50,061 nucleotides of DNA from Rhodospirillales bacterium CG15_BIG_FIL_POST_REV_8_21_14_020_66_15. GTDB taxonomy: Bacteria > Pseudomonadota > Alphaproteobacteria > Rhodospirillales > Casp-alpha2. The position numbers and the translations under genes are program-made. The notes under the pieces were generated by a model. The model was not told the DNA's origin. It made no database searches and saw only the letters and a program-made list of their open reading frames with translations. Below, piece after piece: positions 7,808-15,981 of this stretch. The stretch spans positions 1-50,061 of the forward strand of contig PFFW01000023.1 in NCBI GenBank assembly GCA_002781745.1. The letters run 5' to 3'. Within the stretch, counting starts at the first letter, position 1; each line of letters begins with the position of its first letter.

Positions 7808-8161
7808 TCATCCCGTCGGTCTTCCCTGGCGCATGCGCTGGATGATGCGGCCGATTTCCGCGTCCCAGCCGGCGACTTCACCGCGACGAGCGTGTAGCTC
7901 ATTCTGCTTTTCATTGGCGATCGCCAGCGCCCGGTTGTAGTCATTGATCGCTACGCTCAGGCCGGGCGACGCGGGACGCCCCCTTCTCGTCAGGAGCATG
8001 ATGTCGAATTGGACGCCGGCTTTGGCGGCCTCCTTGCCGACGCGGCTCCAGGCGACGTTGGCGGCGTCTCTGGTCGCCTCGAACTCGGCCTCCTTCCGCG
8101 CCGCGCGCTCGACGGCGGCGCGCCGGTTGCGGCTGGACTCGAACCAGATGCTCGTGCGCAC
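7808..8161 (-). CDS. Hypothetical protein, 117 residues, helical
   Basis: Not recognised. The protein is largely helical, with Ala/Arg/Glu-rich stretches (RRAAVERAARKEAEFEATRDAAN), a central FDIMLLTRRGRPASPGLSVAIN segment and a second helix (NRALAIANEKQNELHARRGEV). It begins at GTG 8161, with a stop a few codons upstream in the same frame. It lies between the toxin-antitoxin pair and the broken secreted-protein gene in the non-structural block. No ribosome site is obvious, so the start is uncertain. Confidence 0.5.
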   Translation of the reverse strand: MRTSIWFESSRNRRAAVERAARKEAEFEATRDAANVAWSRVGKEAAKAGVQFDIMLLTRRGRPASPGLSVAINDYNRALAIANEKQNELHARRGEVAGWDAEIGRIIQRMRQGRPTG

Positions 8162-8241
8162 GGGCGACGCAGCCTGTCATCGCATCGGGCCGATATCGAG
8201 GAACTGACGGCATGACATGAACTCGGGATGCGCTTATTGAA

Positions 8242-8703
8242 TTAAGCGGCGATTTTCATGTCTTTTGTGTCAATGCGAATTTGGCGCGTTTCGGCTGAAC
8301 ATCCACACATTTCAGCCAATTCGGACGGCGTCAGCTTAAGTTTCAACTTTAAGCGCTCTGCGATTAGTTGCCGCAGGACGAATTCCATGTTGGAAGTGAT
8401 GTCGGATTTTCCAGTTTCCCATTCATTCACAGTTTTACGTGTAACCGCAGCAGGCAGGGTAGCTCCCAACTCCTCTTGAGTGAGCCCCATTTCCGTACGC
8501 AGGAAGCGCAATTCTTTTCCGGACATGCACGACGGAGCGGTTAGGATTCCGAGTGCAATTACGCGGTGCAGTTCCTCTATCCTGGGCAGCAGGACCATTT
8601 CGTCTTCCTCACCTTCGTTGCGGATGACGACATTTTCCAGGATCACGTTATCCAACCCGCTGGCCTTGTAGTGGTAGGTGGATCGCTTCTCCGTGGTGGC
8701 CAT
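8242..8703 (-). CDS. MqsA/YgiT-type antitoxin with XRE helix-turn-helix
   Basis: 153 residues. The N-terminal YHYKASGLDNVILENVVI matches the 'YHY-x-x-GLDNVxL' opening of MqsA-like antitoxins that lack the zinc site. An XRE-type HTH follows (LRFLRTEMGLTQEELGATL, then KTVNEWETGKSDIT). The C-terminus is a helical tail (LRQLIAERLKLKLKLTP). Such proteins bind a promoter palindrome and neutralise the partner toxin. GGAG lies 6 nt before ATG 8703. The gene follows the DUF4258 gene by 56 bases, giving the toxin-first order typical of mqsRA-like pairs. Base composition is lower in G+C than the neighbouring phage genes, suggesting separate acquisition. Confidence 0.82.
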   Translation of the reverse strand: MATTEKRSTYHYKASGLDNVILENVVIRNEGEEDEMVLLPRIEELHRVIALGILTAPSCMSGKELRFLRTEMGLTQEELGATLPAAVTRKTVNEWETGKSDITSNMEFVLRQLIAERLKLKLKLTPSELAEMCGCSAETRQIRIDTKDMKIAA

Positions 8704-8759
8704 TTTATTCTCCTTTGGTTTGTCCGGCGTTCTTCGGGCCGGCTTGGTTTTAGTGGGCT

Positions 8760-9008
8760 TTAACGCTCATCCGCCCACATAACGGTAACGATACCGACGA
8801 CAGGATTGTTCTGGGGAATTACGATTACCGACACTTCTCGACGACCGGAATTTGGGCTCCGGCCAGTCATCTTGTATCGCCAATATCCTGCCTGCTTGGC
8901 GGGGCTAGGGGTGTCGTAAACAAATCCATTTCGAAGCACATGCAAGACGTCACCCATCAACAAACCGCGAGCCTCCATTTGCTCGCTGGCGTGCGTGGTT
9001 AGGCCCAC
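8760..9008 (-). CDS. DUF4258 toxin-like protein (partner of MqsA-like antitoxin)
   Basis: From GTG 9008 this is 82 residues: LTTHASEQMEARGLLMGDVLHVLRNGFVYD, then GYWRYKMTGRSPNSGRREVSVIVI and a closing VTVMWADE. This is the DUF4258 pattern, related in fold to RelE/MqsR-like toxins and commonly paired with MqsA-type antitoxins. The reading frame stays protein-like upstream of the GTG (PWNPAKATDAIRKKAKDRAFR), and homologues I recall begin with such a WNPA segment. That stretch has no ATG, GTG or TTG. An ATT at 9090-9092 has GGAAGGA 7 nt before it and would give 110 residues. The true start, or a lost start codon, is unresolved. Confidence 0.75.
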   Translation of the reverse strand: MGLTTHASEQMEARGLLMGDVLHVLRNGFVYDTPSPAKQAGYWRYKMTGRSPNSGRREVSVIVIPQNNPVVGIVTVMWADER

Positions 9009-9425
9009 TCGAAATGCTCTATCTTTGGCTTTCTTCCGAATCGCATCGGTAGCCTTCGCTGGATTCCAAGGCTGCTTGTTATCCGTTGAAATCTCGCGAT
9101 CCTTCCAACCAAATGTAACATCACGTTACACCCTGAATGGTAATTAGTCTATTAACGCGGTGGGTTCAAGCCCCATGACACTGAGTAATTTTTGTGCCTG
9201 GGGTAGCCGCATTGAAAATGCGAGTGTCGGTGGTTCCATTCCGCAGCGCGGCTGATTTTGCCGATTAGGCCATAATATTCGACCATCGGATACTTCTCTC
9301 GCTTGACGTGGACGAAACGGCCCGGCATCCCGCTCTTCACAAGCCCTTGGCGCGCTTTGGAAAAATCTTCTATTGTTGGCGTTGGAAAACGATAAGAAAC
9401 CGACCGTGCTCAAGAGGAAGGCCGC
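9009..9425. other. 417-base region between the toxin gene and the MBL/DHH gene
   Basis: A relatively A+T-rich divergent intergenic region. It holds the probable N-terminal extension of the DUF4258 gene (9009-9092), a palindromic operator candidate (9114-9130) and a T-arm-like stem-loop (9160-9176) without a tRNA around it. Bases ~9180-9425 are the likely leader of the plus-strand gene. An open frame on the minus strand here (9144-9413) is not protein-like. Confidence 0.6.
9114..9130. promoter_or_regulatory. Palindromic operator candidate for the toxin-antitoxin pair
   Basis: A perfect inverted repeat, TGTAAC-ATCAC-GTTACA, lies upstream of the DUF4258 gene and 22 bases before the ATT that may start its longer form. 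MqsA-type antitoxins repress their own operons through palindromes, so this is the natural binding site to test. Confidence 0.5.
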
Positions 9426-11285
9426 TTGAACCGAATCCGACGACGGGGGTTGTCTTACGTGCGTTCAGAAGTGGTGTTCCGTGACGGCGCGCGGTCCTGG
9501 ACCGTTTTCGGCCAGGACGGCGCCAAGCCGCCCGACCTGGTGGACACCAACCAGGTGCTCGTGCGCGCGGGCGACGCGGCCGTGCTCATCGACCCGGGCG
9601 GCGTCGAGATATTCCCGGCCGTGTTCGACGCCGTCGAGCGCGAGGTGCCGCTGGCCGAGATCAAGCACATCATCCTGACCCACGAGGACCCGGACGCGGG
9701 ATCGTCGCTGCCGCTGTGGCGCGAGGTCTGCGTCGACGAACTGAAGGTCCACGTGCCCTGGCTGTGGCTCGGCTACGTCACCCATTACGACCGCGAGGCC
9801 GATTTCGTCGCCGTGCCCGACGACGGCATGGAAATCCGCTTCGGCGAGGGCGGGCGGCTGCAACTGATCCCGGCCCACTACCTGCATTCGCCGGGCAACT
9901 TCTCCGTCTTCGATCCGGTCGCCAAGGTCCTGTTCTCCGGCGATATCGGCGGCGCCCTGGTGCCGCCCGACGACCGCGACGGGTTCGTCCTGCGCGACTT
10001 CGACCGCCATGTGACCTATCTGACCGGCTTCCATCAGCGCTGGATGGGCTCGCCCGCCGCGCGCGACGACTGGATCCGCCGCGTGCGCGAGGCGGGGCCC
10101 GAGATCATCGTACCGCAACGCGGCCTGGTGTTCACGGGCGCCGACGTGGACCGCTTCCTCAACTGGTTCGAGACGCTGGAGATCGGCACCGCCGTTCGCG
10201 GCGGCACGCCGCAACGCCAGACCCCCGCGAGCGGCACGGCCCCGGCGGCCGCCCAGACCGCCGCCCCGCCGCCGCCCGAAGCCGCGCCCGCGCCCACACC
10301 AGCCGCCTCGCCCATCTTCGGCGCCGGCAAGCCGCTGGCCCGCGCGTTCAAGGATAGCGGACGGCGGTTTCGTCTGATCACCCGCTCGGACTTCGACGGT
10401 CTGGCCTGCGCCGTGCTGCTCGAGGAGTTGGAATTGATCGACGACATCCTGTTCGTCCATCCGCGCCAGATGCAGTACGGCGAGGTCGACGTCACCGACA
10501 ACGACATCTCCACCAACGTGCCGTTCGACGAGCGCATCTACCTTGCCTTCGATCATCACCTGAGCGAGATGGAACGGGTCGGCGGCCGGCGCGACAACCA
10601 TGTCATCGACCCGACGGCGCCATCCGCGGCGCGGGTGGTCTACAACTACTTCGGCGGCGAGGAGGGCTTCCCCTACGTCTCGGGGGAACTCATGGACGCC
10701 GTCGACCAGGCCGACTCGGCGCGGTACGAAATGGACGACGTGCTCGACCCCCAGGGCTGGGCGCTGCTCAACTTCATCATGGACCCGCGCACCGGCCTCG
10801 GCCGCTTCCGCGGCTTCCGCATGCCCAACTACGAGCTGATGATGGGGCTGATCGAGGATTGCCGGAACCACACCATCGAGGAGATCCTGGAACTGCCCGA
10901 CGTCAAGGAGCGCATCGACCTCTACAACGAACACCGCCCCAGGTTCGAGGACCAGCTCAGGCGCTGCACGACCATGCACGGCAAGCTCGCCGTCATCGAC
11001 ACGCGCAGGGAGACCGAGATCTGGTGCGGCAACCGGTTCCTCGTCTACGCCCTGTTCCCCGAATGCAACATCTCCATGCACGTGGTCATGGGCAAGCAGG
11101 ACAGGAACACGGTGTTCGCCGTCGGCAAGTCGATCTTCGACCGCTCGTCGCCCGTCAACGTGGGCGAATTGATGCTGCGCTTCGGCGGCGGCGGCCATCG
11201 TGCCGCCGGCACCTGTCAGGCGGACAATCCGATCGCCGAGGAGACCATGGCCGAGCTGATTCACCGCATCACGGCAGAGACCTGA
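9426..11285 (+). CDS. Fusion of di-iron/MBL-fold domain with DHH-family phosphoesterase
   Basis: 619 residues. Residues ~10-250 form a metallo-beta-lactamase fold of the oxygen-binding di-iron type (HIILTHEDPDAGSSLPLW, PAHYLHSPGNF, VLFSGDIGGA). A Pro/Ala linker (~258-295) follows, then a DHH phosphoesterase: RSDFDGLACAVLL, the DHH triad in LAFDHHLSEME, and a DHHA1-type FGGGGHRAAGTC near the C-terminus. DHH proteins cleave phosphodiester bonds in short oligonucleotides, cyclic dinucleotides or polyphosphate. Two usual metal ligands of the first domain seem replaced (HEDPDA rather than HxExDH, and VPQRG where His is common), so its redox role is uncertain. TTG 9426 has AGGA at 7 nt; GTG 9459 is an alternative. 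It is the only plus-strand gene within the phage region. Confidence 0.85.
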   Translation: MNRIRRRGLSYVRSEVVFRDGARSWTVFGQDGAKPPDLVDTNQVLVRAGDAAVLIDPGGVEIFPAVFDAVEREVPLAEIKHIILTHEDPDAGSSLPLWREVCVDELKVHVPWLWLGYVTHYDREADFVAVPDDGMEIRFGEGGRLQLIPAHYLHSPGNFSVFDPVAKVLFSGDIGGALVPPDDRDGFVLRDFDRHVTYLTGFHQRWMGSPAARDDWIRRVREAGPEIIVPQRGLVFTGADVDRFLNWFETLEIGTAVRGGTPQRQTPASGTAPAAAQTAAPPPPEAAPAPTPAASPIFGAGKPLARAFKDSGRRFRLITRSDFDGLACAVLLEELELIDDILFVHPRQMQYGEVDVTDNDISTNVPFDERIYLAFDHHLSEMERVGGRRDNHVIDPTAPSAARVVYNYFGGEEGFPYVSGELMDAVDQADSARYEMDDVLDPQGWALLNFIMDPRTGLGRFRGFRMPNYELMMGLIEDCRNHTIEEILELPDVKERIDLYNEHRPRFEDQLRRCTTMHGKLAVIDTRRETEIWCGNRFLVYALFPECNISMHVVMGKQDRNTVFAVGKSIFDRSSPVNVGELMLRFGGGGHRAAGTCQADNPIAEETMAELIHRITAET

Positions 11286-11294
11286 GCCGCCGTC

Positions 11295-11681
11295 TCAGGG
11301 CCCGGCGCGGCCGCCCGTCAGCAGATACCACACCATCGCCCCGCCGCCGCCGGCGAGGGTCATCAGGGCGGCGAACAACCCCCGGATCAAGCCCGCGCGC
11401 AGCGCCGCGAACCCCTCCAGCACCCGCACCTGGTTTTCCGTGATGCGGTCCTGGGCCTGGTCGACCCGCTCGTGCAGGCGGGTGTCGGCCTCGCGCGCCT
11501 GGGCCATGAAGGCGCGCAGGTCCCGGCCCATGCGCTCGAACGCCCGCGCCGCCTCGCGCGAACGCTCCGCGCATTGCCGCTCATGGGCGATGATGGCTTG
11601 GCGGGCGAGGCCCGCCTCGCGCAGCGCCTCGTTGGCGGTGGAGAGGGCTTGGGTGTCGGAGGATTCTGCGAAAGAAGGCAT
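11295..11681 (-). CDS. Coiled-coil protein with C-terminal membrane anchor
   Basis: 128 residues with no recognised family. A long Ala/Arg/Glu-rich coiled coil (residues ~12-90, e.g. ERSREAARAFERMGRDLRAFMAQARE) leads to one hydrophobic segment (LIRGLFAALMTLAGGGGAMVWYLL) and a short basic end. Helical proteins with a single membrane span at the tail occur in phage lysis or exclusion modules, but nothing here proves such a role. ATG 11681 follows GGGGA at about 10 nt. It ends 9 bases from the convergent MBL/DHH gene and lies downstream of the CPBP protease. Confidence 0.6.
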   Translation of the reverse strand: MPSFAESSDTQALSTANEALREAGLARQAIIAHERQCAERSREAARAFERMGRDLRAFMAQAREADTRLHERVDQAQDRITENQVRVLEGFAALRAGLIRGLFAALMTLAGGGGAMVWYLLTGGRAGP

Positions 11682-11733
11682 GTGGATCTGTCCCCGGAGC
11701 GGAAGCCGTGCCGGCGTCTGGGCCCGACAGTGG

Positions 11734-12417
11734 TCAGGTTGCAAAGGCGATGACGTTGTCAAGGTAATGCACGGCGATGCCGGGAATGATCGACCGCGTC
11801 AGACAGAACAGGACGCCGTACGCCAACCCGCTGACGGCGATGGCGGCCATGGAGATCGGGCCCTGGGACCAATGGACAAGGCCGAAGACCAGCCCGGCCA
11901 GGATGACGCACGGAGCGGCCCTGGGGATCACGGAAAACAGCGCCGCGATCAGGATCGCCCGGTAGAAAGCCTCTTCCGCCACCGCGTTGCACAGCAGGCC
12001 GAAAGTCAGATCGAAATACTTCAACAGGTCGTCGCGGTATGCGGGCGTGGTCAGGAACGCCGGATTGCCGGCGAGGTCGTTGATGTGCGCATCCATCCAG
12101 GTCACGCCCTGGTCGAAAAGGAAGGTTCCCACAAGAAGGATCGCGACGTGGGGATTGAGCCACCCCGGTCCCGCCCATGGAATGTCGGGTGCGGCGAAGG
12201 CGCGCGCCATCGCGGCGCGGAACGTCCTGGTTGCGAAGCAGGCGGCGAGAAGCAGCGCCTTCTTCGCATAGTCGATGGCGAGATAGGTATCGATCTTCGA
12301 CAGCCAGTCCGAAAACAGCAGATCGTCGGCCGTCATCAAGGCGGTCATGGCGGCAATGACGAAGAACTCCCGGCTGGTGAATTCGGGGAAGGCATTAACA
12401 CGAAGGAGCGGTTGCAT
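11734..12417 (-). CDS. CPBP-family intramembrane metalloprotease (Abi/CAAX-type)
   Basis: 227 residues from ATG 12417. The protein has several hydrophobic spans and the three CPBP motifs: AVAEEAFYRAIL (EExxxR), VFGLVHWSQG (FxxxH) and AVHYLDN (HxxxN/D). These residues form the metal site of Rce1-like proteases. Bacterial members act in bacteriocin maturation or self-immunity, and some resemble phage-abortive Abi proteins. AAGG lies ~8 nt before ATG 12417; longer in-frame starts exist at ATG 12492 and GTG 12501, 3 nt beyond the preceding gene's stop. It lies downstream of the structural genes in the same direction and could be cargo. Confidence 0.8.
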   Translation of the reverse strand: MQPLLRVNAFPEFTSREFFVIAAMTALMTADDLLFSDWLSKIDTYLAIDYAKKALLLAACFATRTFRAAMARAFAAPDIPWAGPGWLNPHVAILLVGTFLFDQGVTWMDAHINDLAGNPAFLTTPAYRDDLLKYFDLTFGLLCNAVAEEAFYRAILIAALFSVIPRAAPCVILAGLVFGLVHWSQGPISMAAIAVSGLAYGVLFCLTRSIIPGIAVHYLDNVIAFAT

Positions 12418-12503
12418 CGCGGCGGCCTTGCTTCGGTTCGACGGCTTTCGGCGCGAATAGAATAATGGGCGGACGGCCCTGGTCAAATTCATAGGCGGCA
12501 CGG

Positions 12504-13067
12504 CTAACCCCTTTTCCTGTTGCCGACGCCGCCCGTCGGAACCTTCCCCATGAACGGGATCTCATCGCTGCGGAAGCGTTCGAGAAACCGGTTGAAGCTC
12601 TGGAAGAAGCGGTCGACCGAATCCGGCTTCTCGGCCGCTTCGGGCGGTTCGCCGGAGAACCACGGATAAGGGCCGGGCGGCGCGGCGGACGCCTTCATCT
12701 TGCCGGACGTGACCGCCCGCTGGCCGAGGATCCCGGTCGGCCCCCAGGGCTTGACGATGCCGTCGCGACGCAGGCCGCCGTCGGCGATCTCGTTGAGCCG
12801 GTCCTGGCCCTTCTCGATGGCGCGCAGAAAGTTCTCGTCGGCGATATCCGTCGGTGCCGGAAGGATGCCGTTCCCGGCCAGGAAGCCGGAGACCGTCCGC
12901 ACGTCTTGCGGTCTGTTCGCTTGGCCGCGGCCGACGCTATCGGCCAGAAACGTTCTGCCGAATCCGCCGAACCCGTCGGTACCGCCGACGCCCGGCAGGC
13001 CCGGCGTATCGGCGCCCTTCGCCGGCGCCGGGCGCGGCAACGCCCGGCCCTGTTCCAGTGAACCCAT
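12504..13067 (-). CDS. Phage protein, short paralogue with MGSLE module
   Basis: 187 residues. The first ~115 residues closely match those of the protein at 21627-22766: both start MGSLE, share PGVGGTDGFGGFG, VGRGQANRP and then LRRDGIVKPWGPT. The shared part ends with a DGIV-x-PxGPT turn like that of small peptidoglycan-binding domains. The C-terminal ~70 residues are unique (SVDRFFQSFNRFLERFRSDE). AAAGGA lies 8 nt before ATG 13067 and the gene begins 27 bases after the terminase stop. Function is unknown; a virion-associated cell-wall role is possible. Confidence 0.7.
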   Translation of the reverse strand: MGSLEQGRALPRPAPAKGADTPGLPGVGGTDGFGGFGRTFLADSVGRGQANRPQDVRTVSGFLAGNGILPAPTDIADENFLRAIEKGQDRLNEIADGGLRRDGIVKPWGPTGILGQRAVTSGKMKASAAPPGPYPWFSGEPPEAAEKPDSVDRFFQSFNRFLERFRSDEIPFMGKVPTGGVGNRKRG

Positions 13068-13094
13068 GGCGCTGATCCTTTCGAAATGTCGAGG

Positions 13095-14618
13095 TTACAC
13101 GGCGAAGTCCGTGCGCGCCTTGAAGGTGCCGCCGCCCGGCCAGTTGGGCTTGCGGCGGGTCACGCCGTCGGCGGGCGGGACCCCGCGGCCCAGGCGCACG
13201 GGCTCGGCCAGCAGGCAGCCGGCGACGGCGTCCAGGCCGTCGTCCCGGCAGGTCGCGCCGGGCGTCCATTCGCGCATTTCCCGCACGAAGGGCGTCCGCC
13301 ACACGCTGTCGTGGGCGCGCAGGCGGCCCGCCGCCAGCACGGCGTCGAAGGCGTCGAGGATGCGCAGGTCCTTGGCGCGGCGACTGGTCGCTTCGATCAC
13401 CGCCGCCTCGACTCCGGCCGTCCCCAGGGCTCGGCGCAACAGCCCCGGCAGGAAGCGGCCGATGCCGTTGGTCTCCAGCGTCACCGAGGGCAGATGGTTT
13501 TCGCGGAGGAACGCCGCTACTTGGCGGCATTGCTGCGACGCCTCGTCCCGGTCGTCTTGTCCCGCCGCCGACGCGGCGCGCGCGGCCTCGGCCGGGTCGT
13601 GCTCCAGGTAGCGGACGGCGTGCAGGTAGTGGGTGCCGTCCGCGTCCGTGAACAGGGCGGCGATCACGCTGGCGTCGCCGGCGCCCGGCGCGCCATAGGC
13701 CGGATCCCACCAGCAGGACGCCGAGACCAGGCGCCGGCCGCCCAGCGTGAGAACGCCCAGGCCGTTGCGTTCGGCATAGTCGAGGCCGTGGGCGTAGGCG
13801 ACGAGCCGGTCCGGATCCAGGCGGCTGTCAACGATATTGACGGGTTGCAGGAGCATCTGGCTCCTGAACTTGTTGGGCCCGCTGCGCATGCGGATGGCAT
13901 CGACGCGGGCGGGCGGAAAGCGTTCCGGCCAGCGCGACCGGCCGCGCGGCCCCAACAGCGGCACCTCGAGCCGCCGGAACCCGGCCAGGAACGGTTTCGC
14001 GTCCTTGGCGTCCGTCCGCGCGTTTGCCGCGTAGATGGTGTCGTAGGCGTGCGGCGTGCCGACGTAGAGCTGCAGGCCGCCCGGCACCAGGACGTATTCG
14101 ATCTCGCCCAGGCGGGCCCGCAGGTCGGCGCGCTTGGGGGCGGTGTCGCAGGTGTTGGGCACCTCGACGTCGTCGCAGATCACCACGTCGGCGCGCGAGC
14201 CGGTGACGTTGGCGCCGATGCCGCGCGCCAGCATGGAGGGATCGCGCAGTTCCGCCCGGCGGTTGACGGTGAACCGTTCCGCCGCCCATTGGTCGGCGCG
14301 CGCCGGCTTCAATCCCCGCGTCAGGGGATGGCGTTCGATGATGCGTTTGACGTTGCGCACCATCTTGCGCGCCAGCGCCAGGTCGGCCGCCAGCACCATG
14401 ATGCGCAGGTCCGGGTCGCGCCACAGCATCCAGGCGCTGAACAGGCCGACCAGGGTCGACTTGCCGGAATTGCGGAAGGCCATCAGCAGAAGTTCGCGAT
14501 GGCCGTTCTCCCACTCGCCCTGAAGCCAGCGGGCGATACGGACGTGAAGCCCGGGCATGCCGAGCCCCTGCAGGTCGTTCCACATGGCGACGAAGACCTC
14601 GAACCTGACCGGCGGCAT
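13095..14618 (-). CDS. Terminase large subunit (T7-like)
   Basis: 507 residues. The ATPase half has a Walker A-like LMAFRNSGKSTLVG (residues ~46-59) and Walker B DVVICDDVEV. The nuclease half has SASCWWDPAYGAPGAGDASVIAALF, a middle LETNGIG, and late CRDDGLDAVAG, giving the spaced acidic residues of the RNase H-like nuclease. It packages DNA into the procapsid through the portal. AAAGGAA lies 4-5 nt before ATG 14618. No small terminase gene is evident next to it. The gene follows the radical SAM gene by 25 bases, which places the modification cassette inside the packaging operon. Confidence 0.92.
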   Translation of the reverse strand: MPPVRFEVFVAMWNDLQGLGMPGLHVRIARWLQGEWENGHRELLLMAFRNSGKSTLVGLFSAWMLWRDPDLRIMVLAADLALARKMVRNVKRIIERHPLTRGLKPARADQWAAERFTVNRRAELRDPSMLARGIGANVTGSRADVVICDDVEVPNTCDTAPKRADLRARLGEIEYVLVPGGLQLYVGTPHAYDTIYAANARTDAKDAKPFLAGFRRLEVPLLGPRGRSRWPERFPPARVDAIRMRSGPNKFRSQMLLQPVNIVDSRLDPDRLVAYAHGLDYAERNGLGVLTLGGRRLVSASCWWDPAYGAPGAGDASVIAALFTDADGTHYLHAVRYLEHDPAEAARAASAAGQDDRDEASQQCRQVAAFLRENHLPSVTLETNGIGRFLPGLLRRALGTAGVEAAVIEATSRRAKDLRILDAFDAVLAAGRLRAHDSVWRTPFVREMREWTPGATCRDDGLDAVAGCLLAEPVRLGRGVPPADGVTRRKPNWPGGGTFKARTDFAV

Positions 14619-14643
14619 GGGGTTCCTTTCCAGTGTTGCGGGA

Positions 14644-15981
14644 TCAACTCGGCGCCCCGCCGGGCGCCAGGCGGATCACCTCCGCCGCCGTCCTGCCCGG
14701 CCGGCGGATGAACCCGCCGTCCAGGGCCTCGATGCGCGTCAGGGTCAGGCCCGTCAGGTAGTACAGGGATGCCGCCAGCATGGCCGTGTTGTAGATGAAG
14801 CTGACGTCGCAGGCGGCCTGCCAGTACGCCCCTTCCAGGAACATGCAGGACCCCTTGCACAACTGCACCACGGGGCAGCAGCGGCATTCGCTGCGGGTCT
14901 GGTGGTGATGGGCAGTCGTCAGGCGCACGCCGTCCAGGTCGGCGACGGTGCCGATCCGGTGTCTGCCGTCCGCCGCCGTGTTGTGGCAGGTCGTGACCTC
15001 GCCCATCAGGTTGACGGCGATGGCGTCCTCGCGGTCCATGCCGCATTTCTGGCCGAGGGCGGCGAGCGGGCGGCGCTGTCCCAGGGACGCGAAAAAGTCC
15101 TCGATCTTGCGCCGCGCGGAATTGCAGGCGGGCACGCTCTCGCCGTTGGCCGCCTCGCGGAACAGGGTGTGCAGGGCCGCCCGGTGCTCGGCCTCGCCCT
15201 GCGGCACGCAGTCCAGGGCGGCGGCGTCAAAGGGCAGCAGGATTTCCTCGGTGTTGTGGGAGATCGTGCCGGGCGGCAGTTCCAGTTTCTCCTCGATGTG
15301 GCGGCGCGCGGCGGCGAGCGAGAAGTTCCACCGTGTCAGCACCGTGCCGAAGCCGGCGATGCCGGCACGCACCAGCTTGCGGATCACCCGGCGTTTCTCC
15401 GGATCGTCCAGGATGTCCTCCGGGTGGCGGTGTTTCTGCGCCGGACCGTCGTGGCTGATCTGCACGCCGACGCGGTTCTCGATCAGCCAGTCCGCCTTTT
15501 CGTCGTCCAGCAGCGAGCCGTTGGTGATGACGTTGAGATGCGCGTCCGGAAACTTCCCGCGCAGCGCCTCGCCGAGAAGGCGCAGCCTGGCCCAGTAGAC
15601 GAAGGGCTCGCCGCCCCAGAACTCGATGCGGACATCCTCGCCGCCGCCCGGACGGAACCAGGTATCCAGGGTGTCGAGGAACCGCCGCGCGTCCTCGGTC
15701 GCGCCGCCCAGGAAGTGGCTGTGCGACGACTGGTTGCAGTAGGCGCAGGCGTAATTGCAGCGGAAGCCCATCTGGATCTTCAAGGTCCGGACGTCCTTCT
15801 TGCGGCCGGGATTGCCCGGCGACACGCGCCGCGGCACGGACCAGGATACGGGTCCGTCCGTCGCGAAGGCCGGATGGGCGATCTGCGCGCCGTCGCCGTC
15901 CTGTTCGACGAGGGAGGACGTCGCCGGGTCGTAGATCAGGTGGCGGCGGCCGTCGCCTTCCAGGGTCAATCGGTAGGCCAT
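14644..15981 (-). CDS. Radical SAM/SPASM peptide maturase-like enzyme
   Basis: 445 residues. The cluster motif C75-NYA-C79-AY-C82 (CxxxCxxC) and the GGEP motif (residues 123-126) define the radical SAM core. A full SPASM pattern follows: C313-x13-G327-x4-C332, then C366-x2-C369-x5-C375-x3-C379 and C391, enough for two auxiliary iron-sulfur clusters as in enzymes that install thioether or C-C links in peptides. The N-terminal ~65 residues are a small extra domain of unknown type. ATG 15981 overlaps the previous stop (TGATG). The nearest Cys-rich candidate substrate is the Hint protein at 17340-18542 in the same operon. The enzyme class is certain; the substrate is inferred. Confidence 0.93.
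   Translation of the reverse strand: MAYRLTLEGDGRRHLIYDPATSSLVEQDGDGAQIAHPAFATDGPVSWSVPRRVSPGNPGRKKDVRTLKIQMGFRCNYACAYCNQSSHSHFLGGATEDARRFLDTLDTWFRPGGGEDVRIEFWGGEPFVYWARLRLLGEALRGKFPDAHLNVITNGSLLDDEKADWLIENRVGVQISHDGPAQKHRHPEDILDDPEKRRVIRKLVRAGIAGFGTVLTRWNFSLAAARRHIEEKLELPPGTISHNTEEILLPFDAAALDCVPQGEAEHRAALHTLFREAANGESVPACNSARRKIEDFFASLGQRRPLAALGQKCGMDREDAIAVNLMGEVTTCHNTAADGRHRIGTVADLDGVRLTTAHHHQTRSECRCCPVVQLCKGSCMFLEGAYWQAACDVSFIYNTAMLAASLYYLTGLTLTRIEALDGGFIRRPGRTAAEVIRLAPGGAPS

Noticed and set aside
9160-9176. A T-arm-like stem-loop (GTGGG/CCCAT around TTCAAGC) that might mark a tRNA or a phage attachment remnant
   Set aside because: No matching acceptor, D-arm or anticodon arm surrounds it; the upstream bases do not pair with GACACTG. 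It may be chance.
9144-9413. An 89-residue frame between the toxin-antitoxin pair and the MBL/DHH gene
   Set aside because: It ends in MGLEPTALID, which is the reverse translation of a T-arm-like DNA sequence, and has no ribosome site.
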